64,000 nt of DNA from Parietaria judaica (Eukaryota > Streptophyta > Magnoliopsida > Rosales > Urticaceae): contig OX940865.1 of NCBI GenBank assembly GCA_954871525.1, positions 12,042,606-12,106,605 on the forward strand, in the 5' to 3' direction. Under the pieces are notes generated by a model. It was not told the origin of the DNA and ran no database searches. It saw nothing but the letters and a program-made list of their open reading frames with translations. Every line of letters begins with the position of its first letter. Position 1 is the first letter of the stretch. Made by a program: the position numbers and the translations under genes. Of this stretch, positions 11,059 to 23,882 are shown one piece after another.

Positions 11059-13759
11059 TTCACAGCTGATATATATATATATAATTAAGACTTAAGAGTA
11101 TATATAACACATGCACGTGGTTTGCCAACTCATCCATATTTATAAGTAATTATTTATGTTTCACCTGCCTCAAGAAAGGATGAAAAAAATACGAGTGGTT
11201 AATATGTATAGGGTAAACTGCGGCTAATGTACCCAATGTTTGATTTTCTGCGGATTATGTACCCAATGTTTATTTTTGGCGGCTAATGTACCCAATGTTT
11301 GATCCGTTAGATATTTTTGGGTTTTCCGTCAGTTGACCGTTAGAGAGTTATATGTACACTTTTCGTATTTTTGACATAACTCACTCATTTTTTGTCCAAA
11401 TTTTATGCACGACCTATGGTTGGAAAGATAAGAGATATATCTACAACTTTAATTTTTTAAGTTTTGTAAAATCAGTTTTAAAAAAATACGAAATTTCAAG
11501 TACAACGTAAAACTGGACATTAGTTTAATGCAAAATATTTGTTTCGAGCAAATTTTAATATACTTAATGACTTTTTATGATGAAACGTAAAACTAAAAAG
11601 TTGTAGATAAACTTTTTATCTTTCCAACGGTTGTTTATTTATAAATTTTGGACAAAAAATGAGTGAGTTATGCCAAAAATATAAAAGATGTGATGTGAAA
11701 TAATATTTCATATTTTTGGCATAACTCACTCGTTTTTTATCCAAAATTTATAAATAAACATCCGTTGGAAAGATAAAACATTTATCTACAACTTTTTACT
11801 TTTACGTTTTATCATAAAAAGTCATTAAGTATATTAAAATTTGCTCGAAACAAATATTTTGCATTAAACTAATGTCCAGTTTTACGTTGTACTTGAAATT
11901 TCGTATTTTTTTTGAACTGATTTTACAAAACTTAAAACATTAAAGTTGTAGATCTATCTCTTATCTTTCCAACCATAGGTCGTGCATAAAATTTGGACAA
12001 AAAATGAGTGAGTTATGTCAAAAATACGAAAAGTGTACATATAACTCTCTAACGGTCAACTGACGGAAAACCCAAAAATATCTAACGGATCAAACATTGA
12101 GTACATTAGCCGCCAAAAATAAACATTGGGTACATAATCCGCAGAAAATCAAACATTGGGTACATTAGCCGCAGTTTACCCATATGTATATCTCTAACAT
12201 TTTACGTGCATTAAAATAGTCCTTTACTTTACTGTTGGGACAGTGTTACAGCCTCGGGTCTAATTACTACTTTCCCGTTTCAAGTGTAGCATATATATAT
12301 GTACAATATTTGTACATTATTTTATCTTATGTAAAGTAGTACTTGTTGAGTTACTTCTTATTATGCATAGTACTTGTTGGTTTGCATAGTTTACTTCCAT
12401 GTTTCTAAATATTTACATATTTAGGTGGTTTGAGTTAACGGTGACATATATACTTTAAGTTGTACTAAATCAGAACGTTGTGTTTTATATGGATTTTGAG
12501 AAGTGCATCCATTTTTAACTGCGTTAAATGCAATTAAAACTTAGGGTCGTTATCCAATGAAGTATGTACTTTCAATCCAAAGAATATGAGAGAAAAATTG
12601 GATGGGAAAATACCAAAATTTTATTGGCAGATAAAATTTTACGCCGCCCCAGATTGAGTGCAACTTGGTTATATATACTACCATTAATCCTTTAGCTTAT
12701 TATAGACCCTCTATTAAAAAAAAAAACAGCTAAATATATATTCTCAAATGATACTTTAGTTTCGTTTTTAATACTCTCTTACGATATTAATTTTTCAAAA
12801 CTCAAAATTAACGTTTTTCATAATTTTAAAATTTTATTTTATACCCTTTTGTAGTTTTATTTTTCTACAAAAATATACCACATATATTTTCTACAAACCC
12901 AACATTACCAACCTTCAATTTGTTAGGCGTTTTATTTTCTTAAGAAATAATTAAATAAAACATAGACTTTAGAGTATAACATTGTAAAATTTTACTTGGA
13001 GAATATATTTTAGTTATTCTTTAAGGATATAGAAAACAATTTCTCATATCTATTTGGATACATATTACATAGCAATGGTTATGGGATATCCCCAGCTTCT
13101 CTAATAAATACTGACATTTTTACTGTATTTTCAGGTACTCTTCCTACTCGCCAGATTATACGTACCCTACCCCAACGGTTTGTACTAGTCCTTGATAATC
13201 TTTCTTTTCTTCTTCATTGTTAATAACAAATTAATAACGAGATTAAGGGATTGTTAATTTTGATAACAGAGCTACTATGGAATGTACGGTGGAGCGACCA
13301 CACAGTATCCCGTGTACGGGACGGGGCCAGGGGCGATGATGAGTGGTGGCGCTTCTGCGGCGGCTTTCTTCCCGTATGGCCTCCAGTTCGGGGAAACCGC
13401 TGGCAGCACTGGCGGTGGAGCCGGGCAAGGGTACGGCCTCCAGTACTCTCACCACCATAACCTCTTCCAGTACTCTCCGGCCCTCAACTCCGCCTACCAC
13501 GCGCCTCACCACTACGCTTCTCCAATGTCTCTCGCTCCCTCACCCGCGTTGCAATCTGCCGGTACTTCTTTAACCAAAAAGAAACACGTGTTTGGGATTG
13601 CTGTGCTGTTTTCGAAATTTATTTCAAAAGAACTTGAATGAAAAGTACTAAAACCTTGCTTGACATGAATAGGAGGCAAACACTAACATCTTTGACAGTG
13701 TGTTTTGCTGTGCCGCAGGCATGAGCATGGCCGTACCGGCACCGATTGCGCATCGTTAG
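9825..13759 (+). CDS. Single-RRM RNA-binding protein (plant RBM24/38-like, ARP1 group)
   Basis: Six exons: 9825-10031, 10106-10241, 10858-11011, 13135-13177, 13270-13561 and 13719-13759. All introns are GT-AG, and the product is 290 residues. One RNA-recognition motif spans residues ~23-100, with RNP2 KVFVGGL and RNP1 KGYGFVTF; the latter is split by intron 1. Next come the family signatures [29 protein letters not shown] and [15 protein letters not shown]. The C-terminal half is rich in Gly, Tyr, Ser and His and is probably disordered. The start is the first of four ATG codons after an in-frame GTG. Relatives bind mRNA and some are ABA-responsive; the target here is unknown. A pyrimidine-rich leader (about 9650-9690) precedes the gene. 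Intron 3 begins with a long TA repeat and contains a hairpin transposon at 11211-12181. Confidence 0.93.
11013..11055. repeat. (TA)n microsatellite at a splice donor
   Basis: About 21 TA dinucleotides start inside the donor site (G|GTATAT) of intron 3 of the RRM gene. A second shorter run lies at about 11070-11083. Confidence 0.95.
11202..12190. mobile_element. Mutator-type non-autonomous hairpin element in an RRM gene intron
   Basis: The element runs from 11211 (GGGTAAACTGCGGC) to 12181 (GCCGCAGTTTACCC). Its two halves are near-perfect reverse complements: arms of about 470 bp with a loop of roughly 25 bp near 11684-11709. The outer parts carry three spaced copies of ATGTACCCAATGTTT on one arm and its complement on the other. 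It is bounded by identical 9-bp sequences ATATGTATA at 11202-11210 and 12182-12190. A 9-bp target duplication with long terminal inverted repeats is the hallmark of Mutator-like elements. It has no open frame worth calling, so it would depend on a transposase encoded elsewhere. It lies in intron 3 in a transcribed gene. Confidence 0.9.
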
Positions 13760-14004
13760 AGACGAAACATTTCACTTTTCTCTTCATGTAGTCTCAGAGA
13801 TTGCTCCAAACCCAGCTTCTCTTGATCAACACTACGTACTTCCACTTCTGATCTCTCTCATCACCATCACTTGCGTATACGTAATACGCTTCTGATCATA
13901 CCACACATCCCCCACTGCAGGATCATCACTACCTATGCCCTAACCATGGTTCTCTCTATCTCTTTCTCCGCTAACCGACTCACTCCCCGAAGGAGCTCAC
14001 ATCC

Positions 14005-14037
14005 GAAACCGCCTCCGTATTTGGAGGAGGCGGTTTC
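14005..14037 (+). other. Perfect 12-bp stem-loop downstream of the RRM gene
   Basis: GAAACCGCCTCC at 14005-14016 pairs exactly with GGAGGCGGTTTC at 14026-14037 around a 9-base loop. It is about 250 bases after the RRM stop codon, probably in the 3' UTR, and is much more GC-rich than the sequence around it. The rest of 13760-16127 is AT-rich spacer without a firm gene. Confidence 0.6.
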
Positions 14038-14706
14038 ATGCATGCATGCACATTTTGCATCGTCGTTTTACAAAAAAAGAAGAAAAATCAGGGTTCCACA
14101 AAAGAACCCGCGAATTTGACTTTCTCGGCTCTCGTGGAACGGGCCTTGGCGGAATTTTTTTTGGTTTGACAAAATTTTTGTATAGCCAACTTGAATCCTT
14201 GTCTTGTCTAGCTATGGCTAAGAGGTAAAATATTAATCAATTAGTATAAGGTAATAATTTTTGGCAAACCCTAATGATATGTGGGCATGGATTGCCCAAG
14301 TATTTTAGCTCTTAAACATGTAGTTTTGAAAATGGTTCCTCTTTTTTTAAATGGACATTTTAGTTTTTTCTTTTCTTTTTTAAATTAAATTTTACAAAAA
14401 ATTCCCTTATGGGTAAGGGAAGCAATCTCTAACTCATGTTTATTTTTCTCTGTACATTCCTTTGGTGGCAAAACTATGGGTAGTTTTGCCCCAATGTGCT
14501 AATAATTAGTATAAATACCATCTCTGTACTTAGTTTTTTTTTTTTTTAAATTAGTTTTTCATGTTGTCACATGTCTTTGGGACTCCATTGAAGGATGTGG
14601 ATGATCTCAAATTGCTTGCATTTGAGTCTTAAGGGATATATTTGGATTCCCTTGGTCTCTCTCTTCTTCTTCTTCTCAAGACTAACTTCAGTAAACCAAA
14701 CCATGG

Positions 14707-15060
14707 TTAGGACTTAGGGTTGATCTCCTCGCGCCACGTCATCACCCTCTTCATCACCTCATCATCATCATCATCGTTGATTTTCTTTGGGAAGGAGTCA
14801 ACTTGATACTCTTTGATTATAATATACATATTAATATGATGATCAATATCACGTATAAGCCTAGGGTTAGGCTTGTGGATTATTATTATTATTATTGTAT
14901 AATTAGGAAGCCTACTTTGATCAGAACTCGACTTATTGCTAAGTTTAATCATGGGAACGTGGACCGTTTCCATATGCTCTTTATTACTATGAACCTCTCT
15001 TTCATTATTTCTTCTTCCTTTTTCGCTTCTACTTTTTGATTGACATGAGTTTAGAGACAT
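14707..15060 (-). CDS. Hypothetical small protein, doubtful
   Basis: An open frame from an ATG at 15060 (MSLNSCQSKSRSEKGRRNNE) gives about 117 residues. It has an Ile run caused by a TAA/TTA microsatellite and an acidic patch (NDDDDDEV) before the end WREEINPKS. I recognise no family. The mixed composition and the end rich in Asp, Glu, Lys and Arg are more protein-like than most frames nearby, but microsatellites account for part of the openness. It may be chance. Confidence 0.2.
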   Translation of the reverse strand: MSLNSCQSKSRSEKGRRNNEREVHSNKEHMETVHVPMIKLSNKSSSDQSRLPNYTIIIIIIHKPNPRLIRDIDHHINMYIIIKEYQVDSFPKKINDDDDDEVMKRVMTWREEINPKS

Positions 15061-16127
15061 CTTATAGTAACAAAAATATGCGTAGCTAACGCATGACACA
15101 AAACGCACACACATATAATTATATATATATATATATACAGTATAAATATATAATATGTATACATATATGTTTGAAGCTTATGTCTACTAAGAGAAGTGTA
15201 GCTATAGATAGCTATTGTTTTTATATATTTTTAGTTTCTATTTTCGGCAAAATATACTCGTTATTTTAAAAAATAATTAAACATATTATGAAAGTGTACT
15301 TTTTTTCTTCTAATTATTATTTTTTATTGTCTCCCATTATTTTAATTTTTGAAACCCATAATTGCCTCGTATTTATCATTTTAACATTTTATTTTATGTA
15401 TGTATCCACTAGTTTTACTTTTTACAAAAATTAGAGTACTATTTTCTAAAAGGTGAAAATATCACTGATTGTCAAATTTAGAAATTAGGTTTTAGATTTT
15501 AATTTTTTTATGAAATTAATTTAAGTTAGAAAAATAGAAGGCACTATTGTCAAATTACAGCGAGAGTGTATATTTTGGTTGTTTTAAGAAATTAAAGGTA
15601 TATTTTAAAGGAAAATGACGGGTCATAAAATAAATTCATGTATATATGACATAATATTAAGGCTAAAAATAGGAGTGGCAATTCATATTTTTTGTCGTGC
15701 CGTGTCTTAATCTTTTAGCTAATTTTATATAGAATCGTACTCACCTTATTTATTAATATGTTAAAAGATGAGACCCACATCGTCCCGTTTAATAACTTTG
15801 TTTATCATGTCTATATGTATAATCATTTAAATGATCATGCTATAATTACATTACAAATTAATTTGTTTTAACCGATCACGGGTCTCAGTAGAACTGTAAA
15901 TCAAGAGGGTTATTTTACAAAAAACAGTTGTACAGAACATTAGACACAAACATTTCCTTTCCATAAAGACAGAATAGTTTTCGGAATTTGCAAGGTCTTG
16001 ATAGATCGCTGAGCAAATATTAATGGCGTGCTTCGAAACAAATTTCGCTTAAGATTACAATGGAACACGCACATTTTGCTCAAGAGTTTCGAAAACGAAT
16101 AAAAAAAAGGGCAAAAAAGGAAGGAAT

Positions 16128-17817
<1,690 letters not shown>

Positions 17818-17913
17818 TGTCGGGGTTGTCGTGTCTCCGGCGGCGCTGCTTCGGTTGAGGGAAGGAGAGGCGCAATGCAATGGGCAGTGTAGAGTCCGGT
17901 GTGCACTGAGTGG

Positions 17914-18146
17914 CTGCTATATGGTTGAACAGGTGGATGTGGACTTGCCACGTCGGATCTCTCTGATTGGTGTGCAGGCCACGCTTGCAATCTGATCCTC
18001 TCTTCTCATTGGCCAGCTTCTGCTGACGTGGCTTCCTCTCGGATAACATGGCCTATCCGGTTTGTTCCTCCGAGGCTTCAAATCCAAATAATATCCCATT
18101 ACTCGCTCTCCTCCATCCATTTCATGTTTCACCTCCTGCCACGTGG
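17914..18146 (-). promoter_or_regulatory. LHCB5 promoter with TATA, CCAAT, GATAA and G-box elements
   Basis: Reading upstream of LHCB5 on the minus strand: a TATA-like CATATAGC at about 17915-17922, CCAAT at 17966-17970 and again at 18008-18012, an ACGT core in CCACGTCAGC at about 18021-18030, a GATAA-type I-box (GGATAAC on the plus strand) at 18041-18047, and a G-box CCACGTGGC at 18139-18147. G-box, I-box and CCAAT combinations are known from light-regulated antenna gene promoters. The assignment here rests on motif matches only. Confidence 0.5.
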
Positions 18147-18489
18147 CGACCTGATATGCCACTCTCCTGATTCCTACTTACCACTCGTCTCTCTCCACAT
18201 GTCATTTTTTTGTTTTTCATAGCTCTTTCTAGCGTAAATTACCAAAAACCCCTTTTGGGTCGTGCATGTAGAATTAGAAGCATAAGTATATAAACAAATC
18301 AATACGGGTTAAGCTCGTAAAATGCACAATTTACAATATAAACAAATAATGAGAGCGTTGTTATGTACCATGATGAACCATGATAATACAGTACTGATAT
18401 CCGAGTCATAGGGGTTGAAATGTATGAAATTTTTACACATTAGTATATCCTTAGAGCTTTAAATAGACCCACAAAGCATCCGCAGAAAT

Positions 18490-20266
18490 TCACGGTCTCC
18501 ACTTGTGTATTTCTCTAGAGGCGGCTCTCGCGACCTTTTTAGTATTATCGACCAGCTCGTCAATCACTGCACCGATCTCATCCCTACACAGTCGGAAAAA
18601 ATATCCACACGTCAATAATTTCAGTCGATTAGACACTAATATCGCCTCTGATTTCTGAACAAGAGATGGTTCACTTGAATTTGTACCAATAGTATCGAAA
18701 TATATCGCTTCTTAATCCAAGTACTAAATATTATGAACGGAGCTCGTCAGATGGTATGGAAAATTGCAATATTTGGAACCAAAACTGATTGATTACATGT
18801 ATTTTTTTTTTCTTTTAGTATGTCGGGAACTCGAACATTGCATCTAAAGCATATAATTCCAAATACTCAACGCAGCCAAAAACCCGAACTGTTCTTTTGT
18901 TACATAATTGTATGTCCGTATGAAGATAAAGCAGTAGAAGTGACAAAAAAAAAAAAGGACAGGCTTACTGTGAAGGAAAGATTCTAGAGTTCAGGTATGC
19001 ATTGGAAACATTTGAGTATCTCCGGTTCTCGTCTTGGGCAACACCTTTACCGAGGCCATAGCCAAATCCGAATCCAACTCCGCATCCAACACCAATGCCA
19101 TATCCAATGTGTAAGCCGGGAATTCCGGGACCAAACCCTGCACCTGAATACAAAAAAAAAATATATATTAAAATGCATACAAATGTCTCAATGTCTAAGA
19201 AAATCAGAGGTCCATTGACATTATAACACAGAATGTTTATTTAGTATAAGTTGAATTAGTTTCCTTAGCTTGATTAAATTTTTTGGGTGTACAGTATGAT
19301 ACGAATCTGTGTCACTGATACCGTTCAAGCATCCCCTCGGCGTTATCTTTCATTAGCACATTGATGAACCTTTGGTAATTACGCACCAACGGAGGAAGGG
19401 CAAGGAAGTCATTTAGTATTTAACTATGCTCTTCTGGGTATTCTTATTACATTTTAAGTATATTGGTGTTATATTTTCGGCAAGTTGTAATAAGATAGAA
19501 ATCAGGAAATCCTTACCTCTCCTATTTAGTGGCGTCTACGGTTAGTGCCGGGATTATGTTCTGCTTTGTCCGTTTGACTTAATAGAATGTTGGGAGAGCT
19601 TTGGCCGTGTTCTCTAAGGAGCGGTCCTTGTTTAGTGAATAAAGTTTCCGATAACCATAAGTTTTGGTGATTACCGACTAGCTTAACCGTTCTCGGGTTC
19701 TGTAATACGTTGCGTTCTGGTACCGGATCCCATCACACGTACAAAACAACTAGCTGATACCGAAAAATTCAATTCGCCAACATCTTAACTTCCCGCTCTA
19801 AATGGCGCTTGCGGCTAAGCGTATCGACATGAAAACACTAAAAGCAGAGGAAAACATTAATGAATGAAAGCAACAACCAATCAGACATGGGTTGATAATG
19901 GCGATACAATACGAAGTGTTTCTATCACAGCGAACTGAATCGGTAACCTTGGCGCTCCAAAATTCAAACCCATATTCGATTACAGTGCATAACAAGTATG
20001 CAGAATCAATTTGAGCCCGAAGAGTAGCGACACCAAAACGCTAAAAGAAAATGATTTTGGAAGCTGGTAGAGCTTGGGAGTGTGAAGGTGAAAGGGGCAT
20101 GAATCGATGGCGTACCTCCGAGAAGACCGAAGCCGAAGCCGAGGCCGCAGCCAGCGCCGAGGCCGAAGGCAGGGCCGAGCTTGCCTCCGAGATGCTTGGA
20201 TCGCACCGAGGGCAGCTTCCAGAGCAGACCCTTCTCAGCTTCGTCTCTCTCGTCTCTCCCCTTCAT
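18490..20266 (-). CDS. Small glycine-rich protein, TGD5-like composition
   Basis: Three exons: 20116-20266, 18969-19143 and 18490-18583. Introns are GT-AG, phases fit, and the product is 139 residues. The N-terminus is charged (MKGRDERDEAEKGLLWKLPS). The middle (about residues 30-85) is two long runs of Gly alternating with Phe, Leu, Val, Ile, Cys or Tyr, such as FGLGAGCGLGFGFGLLGG and GYGIGVGCGVGFGFGYGLG; these could form glycine-zipper membrane helices. The C-terminus is a charged, helix-forming tail (DELVDNTKKVARAASREIHK). The composition resembles the chloroplast-envelope lipid-transfer factor TGD5 and related small plant proteins, but I cannot claim orthology. It is transcribed in the same direction as LHCB5, about 670 bp upstream. 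It may be an uncharacterised conserved plant protein. Confidence 0.75.
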
Positions 20267-20801
20267 CTATTCTCTTCTTCGCTTTGCTTTCTGATTTTTT
20301 TTTTTGTTTGTTTGTGAATGGCTCTGTTCTTGTGCGTTTTACTCGATTTGGGCCGTTTTGCAGCTATGGGCTGGACTTAGGAGCTTCACTTTGGATAATC
20401 GCGGTAAAAGTATCTAAGTTTTGCCCAACAGAAGCGTCTGAAGTTTAAAGTCACGTAAAGCAAAATATTGAGCATGATCAAGGTTATCTTTTCAGAAATA
20501 CGACGCTGAATTTTTATTGAGCTTTAATATTTTTTGACAAACAAATTAGTAGTAAAGAAAGCTTTATACGCATAATAAAATGTCTTGGTTTGGATTTTGT
20601 AACCCTTAAAAACTTTCACTTTTCAAAATATGTGTTCTTGTGGCGGGAAGGGAAAGAAATTGAATTTCTTTGGAGGGAAAATAAATGATAAAAGTGGAGT
20701 GAAGTAAACATTTTATAATTTTAGGAGTACTTTCGGCAGTATACCGGTAATAAGAATATTTTTAAATTTTATTCACTTTAAATATTAAAATTAATTTATA
20801 A

Positions 20802-21358
20802 GATAAAAGTAGGGGTGAGCATGGGTTGGGTTGGGCCGCCCCGACGCTTTTTACGGACCCGACCCGATCACTTCGGGTTAAAAAAAAAAAGCCCGATCCG
20901 ACCCAAACTTTTTTAATGCCCGAACCAAACCGACCCGATAAAAATCGGGTTGGGTTGGTTTGGGTCGCTATGGCCCGATTATTCAAAATTTTTACTATTA
21001 TATAACAAAAAATATTAGGAAAAAAATGCATCAATGTAACTCAAAATTCAAGTAAAAATATCTCAAACAAATTTAATCAAATAAACACATGAAAATGAGA
21101 GATTGAACGGTCTTTGAATGTAAATAAAGTTGAGAATGAGAAGTTTTAAACACTAAAGATTGCACTACTTGAAATAAATATTAATATAAAATATATATTA
21201 ATTATATTGGTCGGGTCGGGGACCCCGACCCGACCCGAATAATAATCGGGTCCGGCCCGATCTGACCCAATTTTGAACGAGTTAGATTGGGGTCGGGTCC
21301 TTAACGGATTGGGTTGGGCCATCGAGTTGGGTCTAAAATGCTCACCCCTAGATAAAAG
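20802..21358. mobile_element. hAT-type MITE with 8-bp target duplication
   Basis: The element runs 20810-21350 (541 bp). It starts TAGGGGTGAGCATG and ends ATGCTCACCCCTA, giving terminal inverted repeats, and carries further inverted GGGTCGGGTC/GACCCGACCC-rich sequence inside. Identical 8-bp GATAAAAG sequences flank it at 20802-20809 and 21351-21358. An 8-bp duplication with TAGGGGTG-type ends fits the hAT superfamily. No transposase frame is present, so it is non-autonomous. Confidence 0.88.
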
Positions 21359-23833
21359 TAAGACAAGTGGGTGAACTTTCCCAAATGTTGCAAAACGTTA
21401 TAACTTATTTATAACAACCACATAACTATCCATTGAGTTTTCAAAGGAATGAGTCAATGACCAGGCCTAATGATAACGTTAACGGTTGATGACCCATGAA
21501 AAAGAAGTCCAAATATTGTAATCGGGTCTAGAAAGTGGATGAGTTTAGGCCCATTGGATATAAATGAATCTACGAGCCACAGAAACAAGAAAAAGAAAAA
21601 AGAGTGTTTAAAATATCGAGGTTAAATTGTTGGTTGACCGCTTATTAATTGTTATCGGTAAATAACTAATGATAATTATTGTCTTTTTATAAGTTGATGA
21701 AGGTTTATCATCTTTGACAGCTTACCGTTACCGATATTAAAATATAAAAATTAAATAAAAATCGATGAATCTTCTATAAATCTTGTAAAATTATTTGAAA
21801 GTTTATCAATAATTCTAATAAATGAACCGATAAATTTTATTTTTATTTTTAAAAGAAAAAATGTATTTTCACCACTGTCGAGTGTCGATCGTACAAATCT
21901 ATACATTCTACCTACATATATCGCATCTAATTTGATGATAGCAAGATATTAAAATTGTTATCACAAAATTCATCGGTTGTCTTGTTATGTTTCATATGTG
22001 AGTGAATAGAAGTTTTTAGACATAAGGGATAAGTTCCGTGATGTAACAAAGAGCTACTTTTAAATCCTTTTGAGTCTTTGTCCGGTATTATTTGTCTCTA
22101 GTTTTTGTACTTTATTAGATAACAATCTGATTTTCCATACAAAATATTGTACCTAAACTAAACATGACTACATTACGTTAGACGCTTAATATTTTAGTAA
22201 AGTAATTTTATCGTAACTCCATTGTTCACGATGATAAGATTCCAATTATTAGAATCATTATGTACTAGTTAATATTTTACACTTTTTAATGTGGGGATTT
22301 ATGAAAACTAAGAGGCTAAAATAACTTAGCAGCTAGAATAGAGAGCATGATCATGCACAAGCAGACATGAGAGATCGAAGTTATATTATTCATTAATATA
22401 TATACGTACATAAGACATGAGAGAAGCCAGTTTTGTCACATGCGCCGACTGATGCTGATGTAAGAAGGATGCATGCATGGTTACTGATAGTTTAAATTTA
22501 AGGAGTTTCATCCGCTCAAACATCTTTAAATACCAGTTTCTTGCTTCGCCGGCAAGCTCACTCATATAATATATATAATAAGACTATAAATTTGATGAGT
22601 TATTGGTATTGTATCTGCTTGTCCTTTGTCTGATTATTCTCTCCTCTTTGATGCTGCCCCTTCGTCTCTTCTCGCAAGCTTCTTCTGGATTCATCAACAT
22701 GACGAATGGCTTCTATATATATATTTATAATCCCATTCGACTACTTGATAAATTCGTGATGTAGACTCGCATAATAAGAAAGACGGAAAATGGTCGGAAT
22801 CTTTATTTTATTAAAATTGAACAAATTATGAAACAAATACTTATAGTCTTACTTTTTTGAAGTCAAACGAAAAACAAGCCTAAAGAAAAAGACGACTAAA
22901 TAAAAAGGGTAGTGGTGAATAATTAAAAAAACTGTTAACGAATTTTTATTTATCAAAAAACGATTAAACCGATACCAATGAAACAACAAGACGAATTAAA
23001 GCGATAAAACTAAATATACCAAAAAATAACCGAATAATCAGTTTAGATTAGAATAGGATATTTGGTTTTAATATGAAAACCACAGCTGAATACCCGTTTA
23101 TACCGCTTTATCACTAAATTTTAGATATATTTGTTTTTCCTATCGGTAATAGCTATACTTTATCACTATGTCGATTTTTTTTTATCTACTCCTTGGTCCA
23201 ATGGTTATGGCAATACATGTTTAATGATATGACAAGAATTATTTGACGTAGTTGTGAATGGTAAAAATTTAGAACTTAGAACAAAGAAGTAAGAACTTAA
23301 AACTTATTTTTATTAGTCAGTTTTTAGGTTATCACTTCACGCTTCAATGTTTTACGGGCTTGTAAGAGCTCTATCGTGGTCGGTATGTAGTGAGACTTCA
23401 TTAGTTCTATGTATAATTATTGTGTATAGTGGATCTTAAAAGCGGTAAATGCGATAAAAAAAATACTTATACTTTTGCAATCGAAACTGAACACCGATTA
23501 TACAGTAGATGGGCTAATCATCATTTGTAATATGATATTCGATTTGCAATATAAAATATTAGAATGCAGCATTCGGTCTATTATTTTTCAAATACCGCAC
23601 CTAATACTCGTAAGGGTAACAAATAAAAGCTAAAACCGATAGTAAATTGTTAAGTGCCAACTTAATCGGATTCAAGTTCACTAAATGAGATTTTTGAGCG
23701 GTTGTCTTAACTAAAAAAGATACAAAATTGAATTTGATTAGTATTCTTGAATTCAGTCATATTTAATGTACTCTATACAAATTTTATTTCTTGATAAATG
23801 GTAATGTATAAATTAATGTGATGGTCCGTGCTA
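21359..23833. other. Intergenic spacer, no gene recognised
   Basis: AT-rich DNA between the MITE and the BBE-like gene. No frame looks protein-like. Parts of 22980-23640 contain AACCGATA-type phrases like those at 49.2-49.7 kb and may be decayed transposon DNA, but no ends could be defined. Confidence 0.5.
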
Positions 23834-23843
23834 TTATATATAG
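23834..23843 (+). promoter_or_regulatory. TATA box of the BBE-like gene
   Basis: TTATATATAG lies 40 bases upstream of the start codon at 23883. The leader would be very short (about 10-15 bases) if this box is used. A farther upstream promoter cannot be excluded. Confidence 0.45.
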
Positions 23844-23882
23844 TTAAGAAAACCAAAACAGTATTAGCAAAGCTGTAGCAGT

